Positions 45,294 to 58,609 of a stretch of 64,000 bases of DNA are shown one piece after another. How positions within the stretch are numbered: the stretch's first letter is position 1; every line of letters starts with the position of its first letter. Both the position numbers and the translations under genes were made by a program. The DNA comes from Rostrohypoxylon terebratum (Eukaryota > Ascomycota > Sordariomycetes > Xylariales > Hypoxylaceae). Location of the stretch: NCBI GenBank assembly GCA_022497145.1, contig MU385881.1:62001-126000 (forward strand). The letters are read 5' to 3'. Under the pieces are notes generated by a model. It worked only from the letters and a program-made list of their open reading frames with translations, was not told the origin of the DNA and did no database searches.

Positions 45294-47014
45294 ATGTCTC
45301 ACCTCGCTGCCGAGCCCGAGTTCGAGCAAGCCTACAAAGGTAAATAGATCGACGATTCAACCTTACCGACGAGCGACAAGCTCGAAAGAAGTAGACGTAG
45401 ACTAACGAAGTGGAACAGAACTTGTGGCCACCCTCGAGGACAGCTCCCTCTTCCAGGAGCACCCGGAGTACCGCACGGCGCTCAGCGTGGTCTCGATCCC
45501 GGAGCGGATCATCCAGTTCCGCGTCGTCTGGGAAGACGACAAGGGCAACCTGCAGGTCAACCGCGGGTACCGCGTCCAGTTCAACTCCGCGCTCGGCCCT
45601 TACAAGGGCGGGCTACGGTTCCATCCTACCGTTAACCTATCAATGTGAGATATAACCATTTAATTATATTTTCTTGTCTTGTCTTGGCTTGGCGAGGGAG
45701 GGAGGGTGAGGGTTGTGTGTGCCGCCTGTTCCGGGTTAGCGTTGCTAATGCGTGTTTGCGGGGGGAATACAGCTTGAAGTTCCTTGGCTTCGAACAGATT
45801 TTCAAGAATGCCTTGACCGGATGTAAGTTTTACGCGCGAAACCCAAAAATAGGAATATAGAGAGAGCGGAAATTCTGACGATTTGGGATGGGTAGTGAGC
45901 ATGGGCGGTGGTAAGGGAGGAGCCGACTTCGACCCCAAGGGCAAGAGCGACAACGAGATCCGGCGGTTCTGCGAGGCCTTCATGCGACGGCTGTGTCAGC
46001 ACATCGGCGCTGAGACGGACGTTCCCGCGGGCGACATCGGTGTTGGTGGCCGAGAGGTCGGCTACCTGTTCGGCGCTTACCGCAGGGAGCGAAACAAGTG
46101 GGAGGGTGTCCTCACTGGAAAGGGTCTCTCCTGGGGTGGTAGCTTGATCCGACCTGGTACAGTTTTAACCCTATTTTCGACTGCGATAATTGCAGTATGC
46201 CTCAAGAATATGCTTTGGTACTAACAACGTCTGAACAGAGGCCACGGGCTACGGTCTCGTCTATTATGTGGAACACATGATCGCGCACGTTGGTAAGGGT
46301 AGTTTCAAGGGCAAGCGCGTGGCCATCTCGGGTTCGGGTAACGTCGCGCAATACGCAGCCCTGAAAGCCATCGAGCTAGGCGCCACCGTGGTATCGCTGT
46401 CGGACTCCAAGGGCGCTCTCGTGGCGGAGGGCGACGCCTTCTTCACGCCCGCGCACATCGAGGAGATCGCGAACATCAAGCTCAACCGCAAGCCCATCAC
46501 CGAGTTCAGCGCCAAGGCGCAGTTCAAGTACATTGAGGGCGCGCGCCCGTGGGTGCACGTGGGCAAGGTGGATATCGCGCTGCCGTGCGCGACGCAGAAC
46601 GAGGTGTCCAAGGAGGAAGCCGAGGCGCTGGTAGCGGCGGGCGCGCAGTTCGTCGCCGAGGGCTCTAACATGGGGTGCACGCAGGAGGCGATCGACGTGT
46701 TCGAGGCCGTGCGCAAGGATAAGGGACGAGATGCCGCGATCTGGTACGCGCCGGGCAAGGCGTCCAACGCGGGCGGCGTGGCGGTTTCCGGTCTCGAGAT
46801 GGCGCAGAACAGTGCCCAGCTTAGCTGGACCAGGGAACAGGTCGACGAGAGGCTCAAGGCTATCATGAAGGATATCTTCGAGCAGAGCATCGAGAAGGCG
46901 ACCAAGTACGTCAAGGCCAAGGAGGGCGAGCTGCCTAGTCTCGTGGCTGGTGGCAACATCGCCGGATTCATCAAGGTCGTGCAGGCTATGCACGACCAGG
47001 GAGATTGGTGGTGA
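45294..47014 (+). CDS. gdhA: NADP-specific glutamate dehydrogenase (5 exons)
   Basis: Exons 45294-45339, 45419-45644, 45773-45822, 45896-46156 and 46239-47014 join in phase to 452 residues, the standard length of the hexameric fungal enzyme. Key parts: NSALGPYKGGLRFHP (substrate-binding lysine region), GGGKGGADFDPKGKSD with the catalytic lysine, PAGDIGVGGREVGYL, and the NADP Rossmann loop ISGSGNVAQYAA. It makes glutamate from 2-oxoglutarate and ammonium, the main ammonium-assimilation step, in the cytosol. The first three introns fall after residues 15, 90 and 107, a pattern familiar from fungal gdhA genes, and one exon is only 50 bp. Codon use is GC-biased at third positions, as in highly expressed fungal genes. 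Confidence 0.96.
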
Positions 47015-50000
47015 ACGGCGCCAGCCTAGGGCGATTAGATGAGTTTTTCTCTTACTAAAGTAAGTCAGGGGGTGGTGAGGTGAGGTGCCGGCGAAGGATC
47101 AAGCCCGCATTGGCGAGGGGGGCACACACAGGCAGATTCTGGACTTCGGCTGGCCGCGACCTACATACGAATTCTTCATCAGCCTGCGTGTTGGGCGTGA
47201 TCTGGACCGAAAGAGGGGATCGTCGCAGGGGGGGTTTGGGAAGTTAGAGGACTACGTATCGGGTACATACCTAGTACCTCAAAAAACGGAAGCGGGACGG
47301 CGGCTTAGGGGTTATGATGTTATTTACGATATGATACCTACGAGAGATTCTGTCCCAGGCGTATACATGGCGCCTTGAAGGATGGGGAAAAGGGTGTCCG
47401 ACTGTACATATGAACATATGAGCTAATTAATTTTTTTAAAGATAAAAAACAGTTTCTGATAATTAGCTTGAGAAAGTGTGCGTACTTGCCGACGGAATTA
47501 GTAACGGAGAGGCTACAATGGCCGGGTGACAGGGAGATCAATCGTTTCTCAAGCATGTGGTTGCTTTCGTCTTCATCAGCGGACATGGGCCACTAAAGAG
47601 GTAGTCGGCGGCTATGCGCGCTTCGCGGATACCACGGTGCTACTCACTATAACTGACGTAAAACGGGCATATGGCGCGATGAGGTAGCATACGGTAGTAT
47701 TATCGGGTGTGATCAGTCATGTATATATTTTTACAGATTCCAATGGGCTGGCGAAGCGTGGAGGTGACGGGGAGGGGGGCAAGAAGCCGGCAAGGGTTCG
47801 GGTTGGGCTATAGAAGTAGAGGTGAAGTGAGCGTCTGGGGTTTATTGGGCGTGGATATGGGTCTCAGTACAACCCTGACAGGGTATACTACGTATGCAGT
47901 TGGTTGGCGATGGGACCGGGGCGGAGAGCTATATTTTGTAAGATATCTGGCTACGAATTTATTGGGTGGATTGGGGGTTGTTGAAGATTCATCAGCTCGG
48001 TGACTGACAAAGAGCAAAGTCGGCTCCAGAAGTCGAATCGGGTCTAGGGGTTTGCGATATATTAACTATTCCAAAGGATTCTCGACAGGGCAACGAACCG
48101 GAGGGGAAGGGGGCAATGGCGAGGCGAGCTCGCAGTTCGGTTGTTCTATCGAGGTGACGTCGGTGTGCTGGGCATGTGCATGCTGATCCGCGAATAGCTT
48201 ACAAAGAGCACATATCCGACGCCAGGGTTATCGGAACTCATTGACCTCCGTATTGTCCGGCGGATTGTGTATCATGTAATATATCGTGCCGGCACTGATC
48301 GTTCTTTGCATATATGTAAGGCATTCATTCGTTCAGCTCACCGAACCATATTAATACCCCTACCTACTCACCTCCCCATAATCGGTATCTAGGAAATGCC
48401 GCGTTTCGTCGTTAAGGAAAAGCAAGCTTCCCAGCCACTGCCGTCATGTGGAATGTGGAATGTCTGTCCAGTGGCGCTCGTGATATTGGTGGTGGCTTGC
48501 GGACGGGGCTAGTAGTCCGTCGTTCGTATGTGAGGTTTACCTACCTGCCTACCTAGAGCTTACCATGCAAGGGATACCCAGAGCTCTGGGCAAGCTTACA
48601 AGCAAGACGACGCGGGCAGTCGAGTTAGCGGAACCGGGAAATTCCTGGATGCCATGTGCGAAATCTCACAGACCCCAAAAGTCTTAGACATAAGCCCCTT
48701 TTCGGATGCCGCTGTCGGGTACCCCCTTGTCTGCTTAATACACTATATACCGGACTTGCTATACGTATTACGTGCAAAGTCCTAGTGATTAGGGGTCGTA
48801 TTTTGTTTCCACGAGAAGCCTAGCTCGCGAAGGATTCCTCTTGTTCTCACTGGGCGGGCGTTTCATGACGTTTGATAGGGGCATTTGCCGCTGTGGCGTT
48901 TCTAGGACGGATTTATGCGACTTCCGTGATACAGCTCCTGTCCAACTCGTCTTCGATTGTTCTGCGCCTGTCTTAGATCCCCGTATACATCATCTGGTAG
49001 TATTGTATTCGGTCCGCGGGGGGGGAGGGCAGCCGGTGGCAGTGGGGGTTACAACGAATTGTGAAATTCTCCGAGGCTTCGGTGTTACTAATCTGATACC
49101 TGATACTTGAATCCTTCGCGATCGGAAACCTAGCCGGATTACCAAAGATATCACGGCGGAAGCAGGCTAGGTACCTGCGATGACATGAATATTTTGGTGG
49201 ACTGATGCTGACGGAACTCTACATTGGTTGTAATCTAATCAATTACGAAGACCATGCTGTTGCGGGTATCTGCAGACAGGATCTTGCACCGACATGTCGT
49301 GAGTGGCGGGCAGCACGCGGTTGTGATACGGTGTAGAAAAACGGTTGTGAGAGTGTTTTCCTGCAGCTTGATTAAGAATAGGAAGAGGGAGCCGAGTGCT
49401 TACAGTTATGATCGCGATTTCTTAGATGAGATAAGATGTGACGACGATGTGGCCAAATACGGAGAGGAGGAAGATAGCGGGGGATGCCGCATAGAGAGAA
49501 AAGAAAAAAAGAAAAAAAAAATGAAAGAGGCGGTGTTAGTATCCGCCGCTGACTAGAATTAGACACATAAGGGGTGACACGGCAGTTTGTGTCTCTCTTT
49601 TTCCACCATCTCCGTTTTGTTCCAAAGCCACTCCTGTACCTGCAGCCGAAGACCTGAAAATACTACACGAATTGAGATTGGAGATTGGGCAGTTCTGTTT
49701 ATATGAGGTATGGAAAAAGGCTGGATTACGAAAATAGTATCCGGAGTTTGTAGGGAATACGTTTCAAGCCTACCTCACCACATATCCAATCATGAAAAGG
49801 GGGAGAAGGAGAAGGAGAAGGAGAAAAACGACGTCTATGGGAGCCTTGTTTAAAAAAAATATGGTTTCGAAGTACAGAAGATACCTGATAATAGAACTCA
49901 ATTATTAAGACAAAAGCTTAAACAGTAGCCAATCAGATTCAAGATTGGTCGAACCGAATCTTTTAATAGCATCGGAAACGGGAACCGGCTTATCAAACAA

Positions 50001-50222
50001 ACGTTATACTCCAAGTCTCCAACTTTTGACAAACCACAAACCATAAACCACAAACTACAACCCAAAAAATACAAACCTCAATCTTTACAACCTCATCTCT
50101 TTGTATTCCACATCCCACCTGCCCACATCCCGCATCCCGCATCTCGAATCTCAAATCCCGACCTCCATTTTCTATTTGTTACCGCTCTCATGCGGGATGG
50201 GAGGGGTTGATACAACATATCT

Positions 50223-50254
50223 AATACCTACCTAGGACATAGGTCCTAGGTATT
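50223..50254. repeat. Imperfect inverted repeat with CCTAGG cores
   Basis: Outer arms AATACCTA and TAGGTATT enclose two CTAGGAC/GTCCTAG blocks. Related to the sites at 34086, 51303, 57777 and 60231. Confidence 0.65.
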
Positions 50255-51302
50255 AATGTGATGTTACCCACCTATCGTCGTAACGCTGTCATGTATCGAG
50301 GGAGATCAATTGTCGGAAAAGCCTATTATAAACGTGAATCGTTTACCGATGATGCTAATGATATCAGCGCTGCCAGTTACACAGATTCCAGAAGTTAAGC
50401 TTACATCGGCTGAGACCTCGATAGCACTCAATGCCACCATCCAGACTTCGGCCTTCTTTCAGTGTTTTCAATCGCACGACGTTTTCAGCCCCGACTTCAA
50501 TTGGTCTTTCTCCGATTTACCAGTTCCATTCGCATCAATGAGCCAATGAGTTAATGGATTCAGTTCGGCGAAAGCTAGGTACATATGCACGCTTACGATG
50601 CTCCTCGGTAACCCCAAATCTACCCCAATATGCCCTCATTCTGTGTCCATGTCCATGGATCTCGATTTTCTCTTACGAACCTTAGTGCTGTGGAATACCT
50701 AGAGGCCTGCCATCAATCCGAGTGGTCTAGTGGTGTGAGACTTTTGTTCATCCACCACTGCTCTACGCCGTGTGGGTATCAGTCTCAATTGGGTATCGTC
50801 TATATCAGCCCTAAATCCTATGGGTCTTAAGATAGACTGCTAAGACTGCTACTAAGAGCCATCATAGCGCTTGGGTCTATCTACTAGTAGCAGTACTATG
50901 GAAGGGGGGTTATAATAATAATCTATTAATATTGGTATAGGTTGTTTACCATTAGGTATTGCAATTTGCAACAGCTGACGCGAAGATAGAACTTATCCGT
51001 CTTGGGACCTTGGGATTCTATTGGATGCCCTCCAAATGAAGCTCGTCTCCCGTTGTATTGTACCTTGCGTGGCTGAAACATCAAAACGGTTAAATGGTCC
51101 GTCAAAGAACCAATATTACTACCTTCTTAGGTCGCTAGCTATTTTATCGCTGTCATAATACTAGCAGCAACCAAGAAACTTGAGTCACACACACTTAATC
51201 GAGCCAAGCCATCGAGTACGGCTGGTCAAAGAGAATCAAGTCAAGCAACTACAAATAACGTTGCCCGTGTTACTTGAAAAAGTTCCTCATCTTGTGGGAA
51301 TC

Positions 51303-51335
51303 TAGGTACCTAGGACCTAGGTAGGTAGGTACCTA
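51303..51335. repeat. TAGGTACCTA palindromes flanking CCTAGG units
   Basis: Two identical 10-bp palindromes (51303-51312 and 51326-51335) bracket a CCTAGG/TAGG tandem stretch. The whole can fold into a stem. Confidence 0.7.
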
Positions 51336-52723
51336 TTTACGTTGTCTAGTAGGTAAGAGACAAGGTGTTACTATGACATATGTAGGTACCGTACGATGTC
51401 TTCAGTCGATGCCTTTCAGAACGAATGGGCTCTTCCGAATTGAATCGTTACTCGGCCAATCAGCACCTGCGCTTTCCCTATGCTGCTAATGACGAAAAAA
51501 GTAGCGGATCGCTTGGCCAATTCGATTGGCACACACTATTCACATTCTTGGGAATATCCCTTGCAACTTACCTAGGACCTAGTTACAATACCCTAGCATC
51601 TTCTGCTCATCTCATAGCACAGGAAGAAAATCTCCACGGGACAATACCGCGATCCTGGGTTTGGAAAAAGACGATGGGATGGGACCCAGGCGGGTACAGC
51701 CGTCTGGACCACGACGACACCGATTCCGTTCCAATTAGATTGATAGCATCACAAAGAATTTACAACAAGAGGCTATAATTTATACCTATCTATTTCTGGC
51801 TTCTGACGAGGCACGTTTTCTTCAACAATGACCTCAAAGATGCAGCTTGCCCGACAAATTTACGCTGTAGATCATTTCCTCGCAGACGTCGATCGAACAA
51901 GGGTCTTAGCTCCATCGTCGAAATCATTTTTGGGGTTTATTCTCACCATCCTTGTCTCTTTGGCTGTCTGGTCCGTCATACGTAGGGGGATATCACGTTT
52001 TGAGTTAGCTTCCTCCGTTTTGGTAGTTCAGCTCACGTTGATTTTATTATTGGATCTTACTTGAACTAATGGCATCGCCCAATGACGTTTGTAGACGGCT
52101 GACTCGGCAAGCAACTCGCTAATGCCCATTGCTACCAACATGGGCTGACGATCGTTGCTTCATTTTCAGCCCTGCCTCAGTGACAAGGTAGCACTGCCCT
52201 AGTCGTCTCTAGAGTCGAGGGTACACTTGCATTAGCTCTGCAGGATGAGTGAATGCCGTTACTGCTAGGTAATAGGTATGGCTACTATCCTTTACATGGT
52301 ATCTATAGGACATGGTCGTAAACCGTCGACCCTCCGCCCTTCTTCATTGTCCGTTACATATTTCTGATGCATACACTCTTTATTAGCGCTTGTACTAGTC
52401 ACACCGAGAGATATCAGAGTGGCCTCCAGATATATACGAAGGGGCCAGTGCCCTCAGATATATGAAGCCACCGTCCTTCAATGTGAGAGATGACAATCTT
52501 GCCCCTTAGGATCTTACCCTAGCACATGCCTCACATCTTCCTATCCTAACTCTCCTTCACTCATCGAGTCTTACCCTGCTAGGGTGTCGACTCAGCATTA
52601 CTTGCTTTTTCGATCCATATACAATCCTGTCTCAAGGGTATCGGCAAGCCATAACAACCCCGGCCGGCAACGAGGCCCGTCTTGTTGCCTCATTGTTTCC
52701 AACAAGTTGATCCTACAGCCACA

Positions 52724-55700
52724 ATGCCGTCAGCAGTTCCCGGCGCAATGTCGAACGGCACCGAACTTAACGGACGGATAGACGGGGAGGGACTCACCGT
52801 TAACGGATTCAGCAGGAAGACCAACGGCGCCTCGACATGGCCTACTAATGGCCACGGCCGAGCTAGCAGCGTGAGCTCCGCTGACACTTCTAACCCGGGC
52901 AGCTTCGAACCGCAGACACATACTTTCGACTGGAATCAACCGCATGCGCAACCCGGCCAGACGCATAGGTACCATCAGGAGGAAGCCGGCGGCCCACGAT
53001 CCGGAGCATTCCCCAGAATAAGATCATGGGGAGACGACCCCAAAACAGCTAGATACCCACGCATATCGAAGCCTATGGAGCTCATGCGCACGAACTATGA
53101 TTGTGTCGTCATCGGTTCCGGTTATGGCGGCGGCGTGGCGGCATCCCGCATGGCTCGCGCCGGTGAGTCTGTCTGTCTTCTGGAGCGTGGTAAGGAGCGC
53201 TGGCCTGGAGAGTACCCCGAGGATGCGAAAGAATCCCTTGACCAGTTACACTACTCCGGCGAGTTTGCGCCTAGCTGGTTACCTGAGAAAATCGTCGATG
53301 GCGGAGATCCCACCGGCATGTACCACATGATTTTTGGTAATTGTCAGAATGCTGTTGTCTGCAATGGTAAGTTGATACAACAGTTGCAATGCGCGACGTC
53401 AAGCTCACACTTGTTTAGGTCTCGGGGGAACCAGCTTAATGAATGCCAATGTGTTCTTAGAAGCGGACAACGACACGTTAAAACTAGAGGCATGGCCTAA
53501 GGAGATCAGGGATAATCCTGAGGGTATGAAGGAGTGTAAGTAACCATTGTTTCTCTAAATGTCTATGGGATATCATGCGTCGAGGGAGTACAACCCCTCA
53601 ACCTCACTCAATGATAGGGATAACCCAGTCACAAAACCATCGCTAACGTCCTGCCCAATTAGATTACAAGAAAGCAGAGGAGATTCTTCAACCAGAGCAA
53701 TACCCCGAGGACTGGCCGAAACTCCCTAAGCTTGAAATGTTAAAGAGGCAAGCCAAGTATCTTAGCATGGGAGAGAAATTCTCGCGAGTGAGGCAGACAA
53801 CACGATTCGTCAACGGACCGAACAGCTGTGGCGTAGAAATGTACCCCTCAGCGATGACCGGCCAAGACTGCACTGGTCTAAACGATGGATCTAAAAACAC
53901 AACACTAGTCACCTACCTCGCTGATGCTTGGAACTGGGGCGCGGATATGTTTTGTGAGGCGGAAGTGCGATATATCACTAAGGCCCCAGACCCTCAAAAA
54001 GGGTATATTGTCTATTTTGCCTGGCATGGACGGAATCGTGGCCATTTCAAAGCAAACCTCCACGGCGACCTCATGTGGGTGCACGCGAAGAGGGCCGTAT
54101 TCCTTGGGGCCGGCTCCATCGGCTCGACTGAGATTCTTCTCAGAAGTAAGAATATGGGTCTTGAATTAAGCGACAAAGTTGGCGAGAACATGAGCGGGAA
54201 TGGAGACATATTGGGTTTTGGGTATGTGGTATAAATCCGGGTTTGAGTAGCCTTATTGACAATCACTAGGTATAATACTGACACCGAGGTAAATGCGATA
54301 GGGAGGCCTTCACCCTCCCCTTACCACCCTATTGGGCCCACGATCACTGGCATAATCGACAATCGGTCAGGCCACGAGAACCCTCTAGATGGCTACGTCA
54401 TAGAGGAAGGCGCTATACCGGGAGCTCTCGCACCATTCTTGCAAGCCATGCTTGAGATCCTTCCCGGTAGAATTGATCCAGGTGAAGGTCTCGTTGGAAA
54501 GTTCAAGGCTAACCTGGCTCGCCTCGGATCTGCATTCCTCGGTCCATATTACAGAAGAGGCGCCATTGAGAGGACACAGGTATACTTAATTATGTCCCAC
54601 GATAGTGAGTCAGATATCAACCTGTCGACAAGTTCAAGTATTAATTTTTTCAGGTAATCAAGCATACCTCACATTGAAGGATGATAAACCCGTCCTTGAA
54701 TTTGTAGGCGTCGGTCGCAGCGATCATGTCAAATACCTGAACCGAATACTGGAGAAAGCCACCAAAGCTGTTGGTGGGACATTTGTCCAAAATCCCTGGT
54801 ACGCTCTTCTTGGCAAGCAGCAGGTCACTGTTCATCCTATTGGGTAAGCATCTATCATTCGTGTTACTCTTCCTATAGACATAAATGCTAACAATATATA
54901 GTGGTGCCTGCATGGCTCGCGACGGCACTGGTGCAACTGGTGCCACAAACCACATGGGTGAAGTCTTCACTGGCTCTGGAGAAGAGACCCATCCCGGTCT
55001 CATCGTTACGGATGCAGCAGTCATCCCAACTGCCCTCGGCGCGAATCCATTTGCGACGATCACCGCCCTCGCAGAAAGGTCCGTTGACCACTATGCGAAG
55101 AAGAACAATCTCACGATTGATATGACGCGCAATGGCGTTCTTGATCTATTCGGTTCACCTGAACACAAACATATCCACAATAGGAAGCGCGGATCTGTGG
55201 TACACATTGACGAAGTCGAGGAAATCAACAAAATAGACACCACCAGAACTGCCATCATGACTGCTAGTCGCATGAACGATAGCGGATTTGGTTTCACGGA
55301 AGTGATGTCTGGATATATCCATCGCGACAGGGGCCTCAAGAGAGATAACATTGATACGTACAAGCTGGCCGCCAGGACAGCGAAGTCTCTCAGCGAAACG
55401 GCCCGGTTCTTCCTCAGCGTGCAGTCTTTCAACATCCGGACCATCGTGAATGATCCCAGTCACAGGGCGATGCTGACCGGAACTTTCGTTTGTCCCACGC
55501 TTCAGGGATCTCCTTTCATGGTTCAACGAGGCGACTTTAACTTATTCCTGCTGGATCGCAAAGCGCCCGGCACTAGGAACTTGACTTATGACTTTGACAT
55601 GCGAGGTATTGATGGTAGGAGACTCCATTTCCATGGTTACAAGGTAGTCGATTCGTCCGTCGCGCTATCGCCAACCCAATTTTGGAAATCAACAAGCACT

Positions 55701-57161
55701 CTATATGTCACTATTACCCAAGTTCTTTCGCATGACGAGCGCAGCTGTTCAGACGCGGACGAAAGTGGCCTTCTGGGAGACATCGTTGCGAAGGGTATTA
55801 TGCGTATCCAACCGCAAGATTTCTTATCCGAAGTCATGACACTCACCCCTACAGGTAGCAGCATTCTCAACAAGGTGGCGAGCGCAGCTAATTTCCTCAC
55901 CTTTTTTACACGGAAATCCATGTCGCTTCTATTCGCGCCACTCACACCATTGCAGTATCCCGTCCAGGCCTGTCAAGGCTTCGTCAATAGCACACCTCCG
56001 ACTAAGACGTACAAGATCAAGGCTTCCGATGGCGTTGTCACTAGCTTGCATATGTGGGAGTCCACTAACCTAAATCCATGGGTCGAGACGAAGAATCTAT
56101 TCATGATCCCTGGCGCCTCAGTCGACCATCAAATCTATGCACTCCCGACCATCCGCTACAACGCTGTCAATTACTTCTGCAGGGCCGGTTACCGGGTGTG
56201 GATTTCCGTGCATCGTTTCGGCATGCTGATGGTTGCCCAAGACGACTGGACAACCTTCGACGCTCGACTAGACTTTAGGGCTTGCCTAGAGAAGATCCGA
56301 GAGGAGCACCCAGGTCCCGACAAGGAGAACCCCGAGAAGGTGTACACGATCGCGCACTGCATGGGAAGCGTCGCGCTGTCCACTGGCTTGCTAGACGGTA
56401 CCATCCCGGCCAAATGGATCCACGGCATTACTTGTAGTCAAGTGTTCATGAACCCAGTCTGGAACCTAGCGAACATGATCAAGATCACAGCGCTGCCGAT
56501 TCCCGGCGATGTCTTCTACAAGTACCTGCTAGGCGACTGGTTTAGTTTTAGCACGAGCAAGAACGACAGCTTCCTCCAGAAAGGCCTCAACGAATTGCTA
56601 CGACTCATGCCGGACTCGAGGAAGGAACTCTGCAACAATGCGAGCTGCCACCGGGTCACGATGGCGCTAGGACGCTGCTGGAACCACCATAACCTCAACG
56701 AGGCTACCCACAGGCAGATCGACCGATTCTTCGGCGGCGTCAGCATGACGCTCATGCACGTGCTCATGAAGCAGGGCTACCAGGGCGGAGTCATGGGAAA
56801 CGGCCCGCTGTTCGAGAGGCTCGACACGCCTGATAACATCAAGAGGCTCAAAGGCGTGCCTATTATGCTCTTCGTGGGCCGCGACAACGCCGTCCTAAGC
56901 CTCGAGAGCACGGAGAAGACGTACGAGATCTTGACGGATACCTTCGGTACCGGAGATGGCAGCGGCGGCGTCCCGTACCAGAGACGCGTCGTGCCGGACT
57001 ACGGACACCTTGATTGTTGGATAGGGAGGAACGCGTGGAAGGATGTGTACCCCTTTGTTAGAGAGGAGGTTGATAGAGTGGTTAGAGGCGAGAACTACAA
57101 ATTCCAGGAGCCGTCGGACAAGTTCCAACACTTAGTTGAATCTGGGAAACTGCTATATTAA
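52724..57161 (+). CDS. FAD-dependent GMC oxidoreductase fused to alpha/beta hydrolase (6 exons)
   Basis: Exons 52724-53366, 53419-53535, 53663-54221, 54270-54604, 54654-54843 and 54902-57161 join in phase to 1367 residues. After a disordered Asn/Ser-rich tail of about 120 residues comes the FAD loop VVIGSGYGGGVAASRMA (from 128), then LGGTSLMNANVF and the GMC C-terminal part with TGATNHMGEVFTG and VIPTALGANPFATI, ending near residue 690. This half resembles cholesterol-oxidase-like GMC enzymes. The last 370 residues are an alpha/beta hydrolase: nucleophile elbow AHCMGSVAL with Cys1101 where Ser is usual, an Asp candidate (1276) in GRDNAV and His1317 in YGHLDCW. A middle segment (about 750-960) is not assigned. 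A sterol-like or lipid alcohol substrate is plausible but unproven. No signal peptide is seen. Confidence 0.9.
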
Positions 57162-57776
57162 GTATATAGGGAGAGGATAGGGGCTGGCTTGGGCGAAGAG
57201 CGGTACGAAAATGGAGTCTTGTGTAAAAGTATTATGTCGCTAAACAAAAGGGGTTGAAGAAGGGTACCGGCGTTCTTGATTTAGCGGGGAGGTCAGGCGT
57301 TGTTACGGGGAAGGAGGGAGGGGGGTTTACGGCGATATACCCCTTGTTGCTTTCACCGTTGGCAGTGCCTTCGTTGTTGTTATTGTTATTATTGCTACAT
57401 ACACCTTCCTTGCTCGGGGTAGATAAAGACTATCTATCTTCATAAATATCGATCTATCCATTTATTCATGGAACGAGATTGACGGAGTAATTTGAAGTTG
57501 AGGAAGGTGAGATGATGGAACGTAATTGCCTAGATACATTTGTGCGGACACTGTACGCTGAGATTTAGGAAGAATAAATTTGTGAAATTACACAGTGTTG
57601 TAGAAACCCTCTTCGGTCTGATGATTCATCGACGATATTGTTATTTAGTTCTAGAGTTAGTTTGTTGATGTTGTAAGCTGCCAAACTTGGGCATGGTTTT
57701 CATCCCATCAAATGCAGGAAGCGACAGTTAACACCAATAAATGGGAAAGATGGTGAAATCAAGTTTTTATAAGTAC

Positions 57777-57797
57777 CTACTAGGTATTACCTAGTAG
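57777..57797. repeat. Perfect 10-bp inverted repeat (CTACTAGGTA)
   Basis: Two 10-bp arms separated by a single T. Belongs to the CCTAGG/TAGGTA family of intergenic inverted repeats. Confidence 0.85.
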
Positions 57798-58149
57798 TAA
57801 TCGTTGTCAAAATGTATTACTCTTTCTTAAGTCACCCTTGGGAAACGGCCTGGTTTAGTAGGAAATGAGGCAGTCACCGGATATGTATCTTTCCAGACTG
57901 ACATGATGCCCAGATTTACACTAGTGTGCTCATGTAGCCTGGTACCGTTAACTGTCACTGTGAATGTATCGATGATCGGAGGCAGTTGCGGCTTGGTAGG
58001 GAAGGTATTGCCCCGTAATTCCGGTCTGGGTCCGCCGGTTTGGTACTTGCCAACGGCGACTTTGGTCCCACTTCACAACTTAGAGGAAGCCGCGAACACC
58101 GCAACTTCCGCCGGGCGACTGCCTTGGTGATGATTTCACGGTCCTTGGT

Positions 58150-58162
58150 CCGTCTATATATA
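58150..58162 (+). promoter_or_regulatory. Candidate TATA element of the F-box-like gene
   Basis: A TATATATA run about 450 bp before the ATG, followed by CT-rich DNA. Position and composition only. Confidence 0.3.
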
Positions 58163-58609
58163 CCGGTGCTCGAAAAGCAGTTTCGTATTTCTTCCTTTCA
58201 ACTTTTTCATCACCCACTCCTTTCGTTATCTTCTTTCGCCTTCGGGTTTGACATAACTACGTCCTCGGCACTCCGCCCACTCTCATCTATCACTCTCATT
58301 CAATCTTCTTAAAACCACCCTCGGTCACTACTGTTGTGCCGTTATTCAGTTTCCCTTTCTTCTTTTTGTGGATTTCTTCCACCGTTCTTATTCACTCTCT
58401 TTGATTATTTTGCCAACATCATCCATCACTCGAATTCACGATCACTGACTATTGTTGTGGAACATTACTAGTCATCCTCATCCATTACCGCTTACTCCTC
58501 TCGTCTTCGGTCTAATACTAGTATTCTCGTCAATTACACTTAGTGATTATTGTCAAGCCATCAAGACCCTATCCCGCATCTTATACAAAGCATCGCCGAC
58601 TCAACCAAG

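Larger units (their letters stand above)
47015..52723. other. Gene-poor region, 5.7 kb
   Basis: No recognisable gene. Two small ATG frames near the right side (51425-51778, 117 codons; 51828-52064, 78 codons with a hydrophobic C-terminal half) have no known relatives and I do not annotate them. Purine-rich tracts at 49497-49525 and 49797-49828, a C/A-rich one-sided tract at 50030-50165, and CCTAGG-type inverted repeats (50223-50254, 51303-51335) are present. The right end is the promoter of the oxidase-hydrolase gene. Confidence 0.45.
57162..58609. other. Intergenic, 1.4 kb, no gene seen
   Basis: The 3' flank of the fusion gene, then a promoter-like region with a TATATATA element (58152-58159) and a long pyrimidine-rich leader (58180-58440). 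Includes the perfect hairpin at 57777-57797. Confidence 0.45.

Noticed and set aside
46264..46993. Long minus-strand frames opposite the last GDH exon (up to 236 codons)
   Set aside because: Produced by the strong third-position G/C bias of the GDH gene; the protein has no recognisable features.
51425..52064. Two small ATG frames (117 and 78 codons) before the oxidase-hydrolase gene
   Set aside because: No family resemblance, no splice context joining them, and sizes expected by chance in DNA of this composition.
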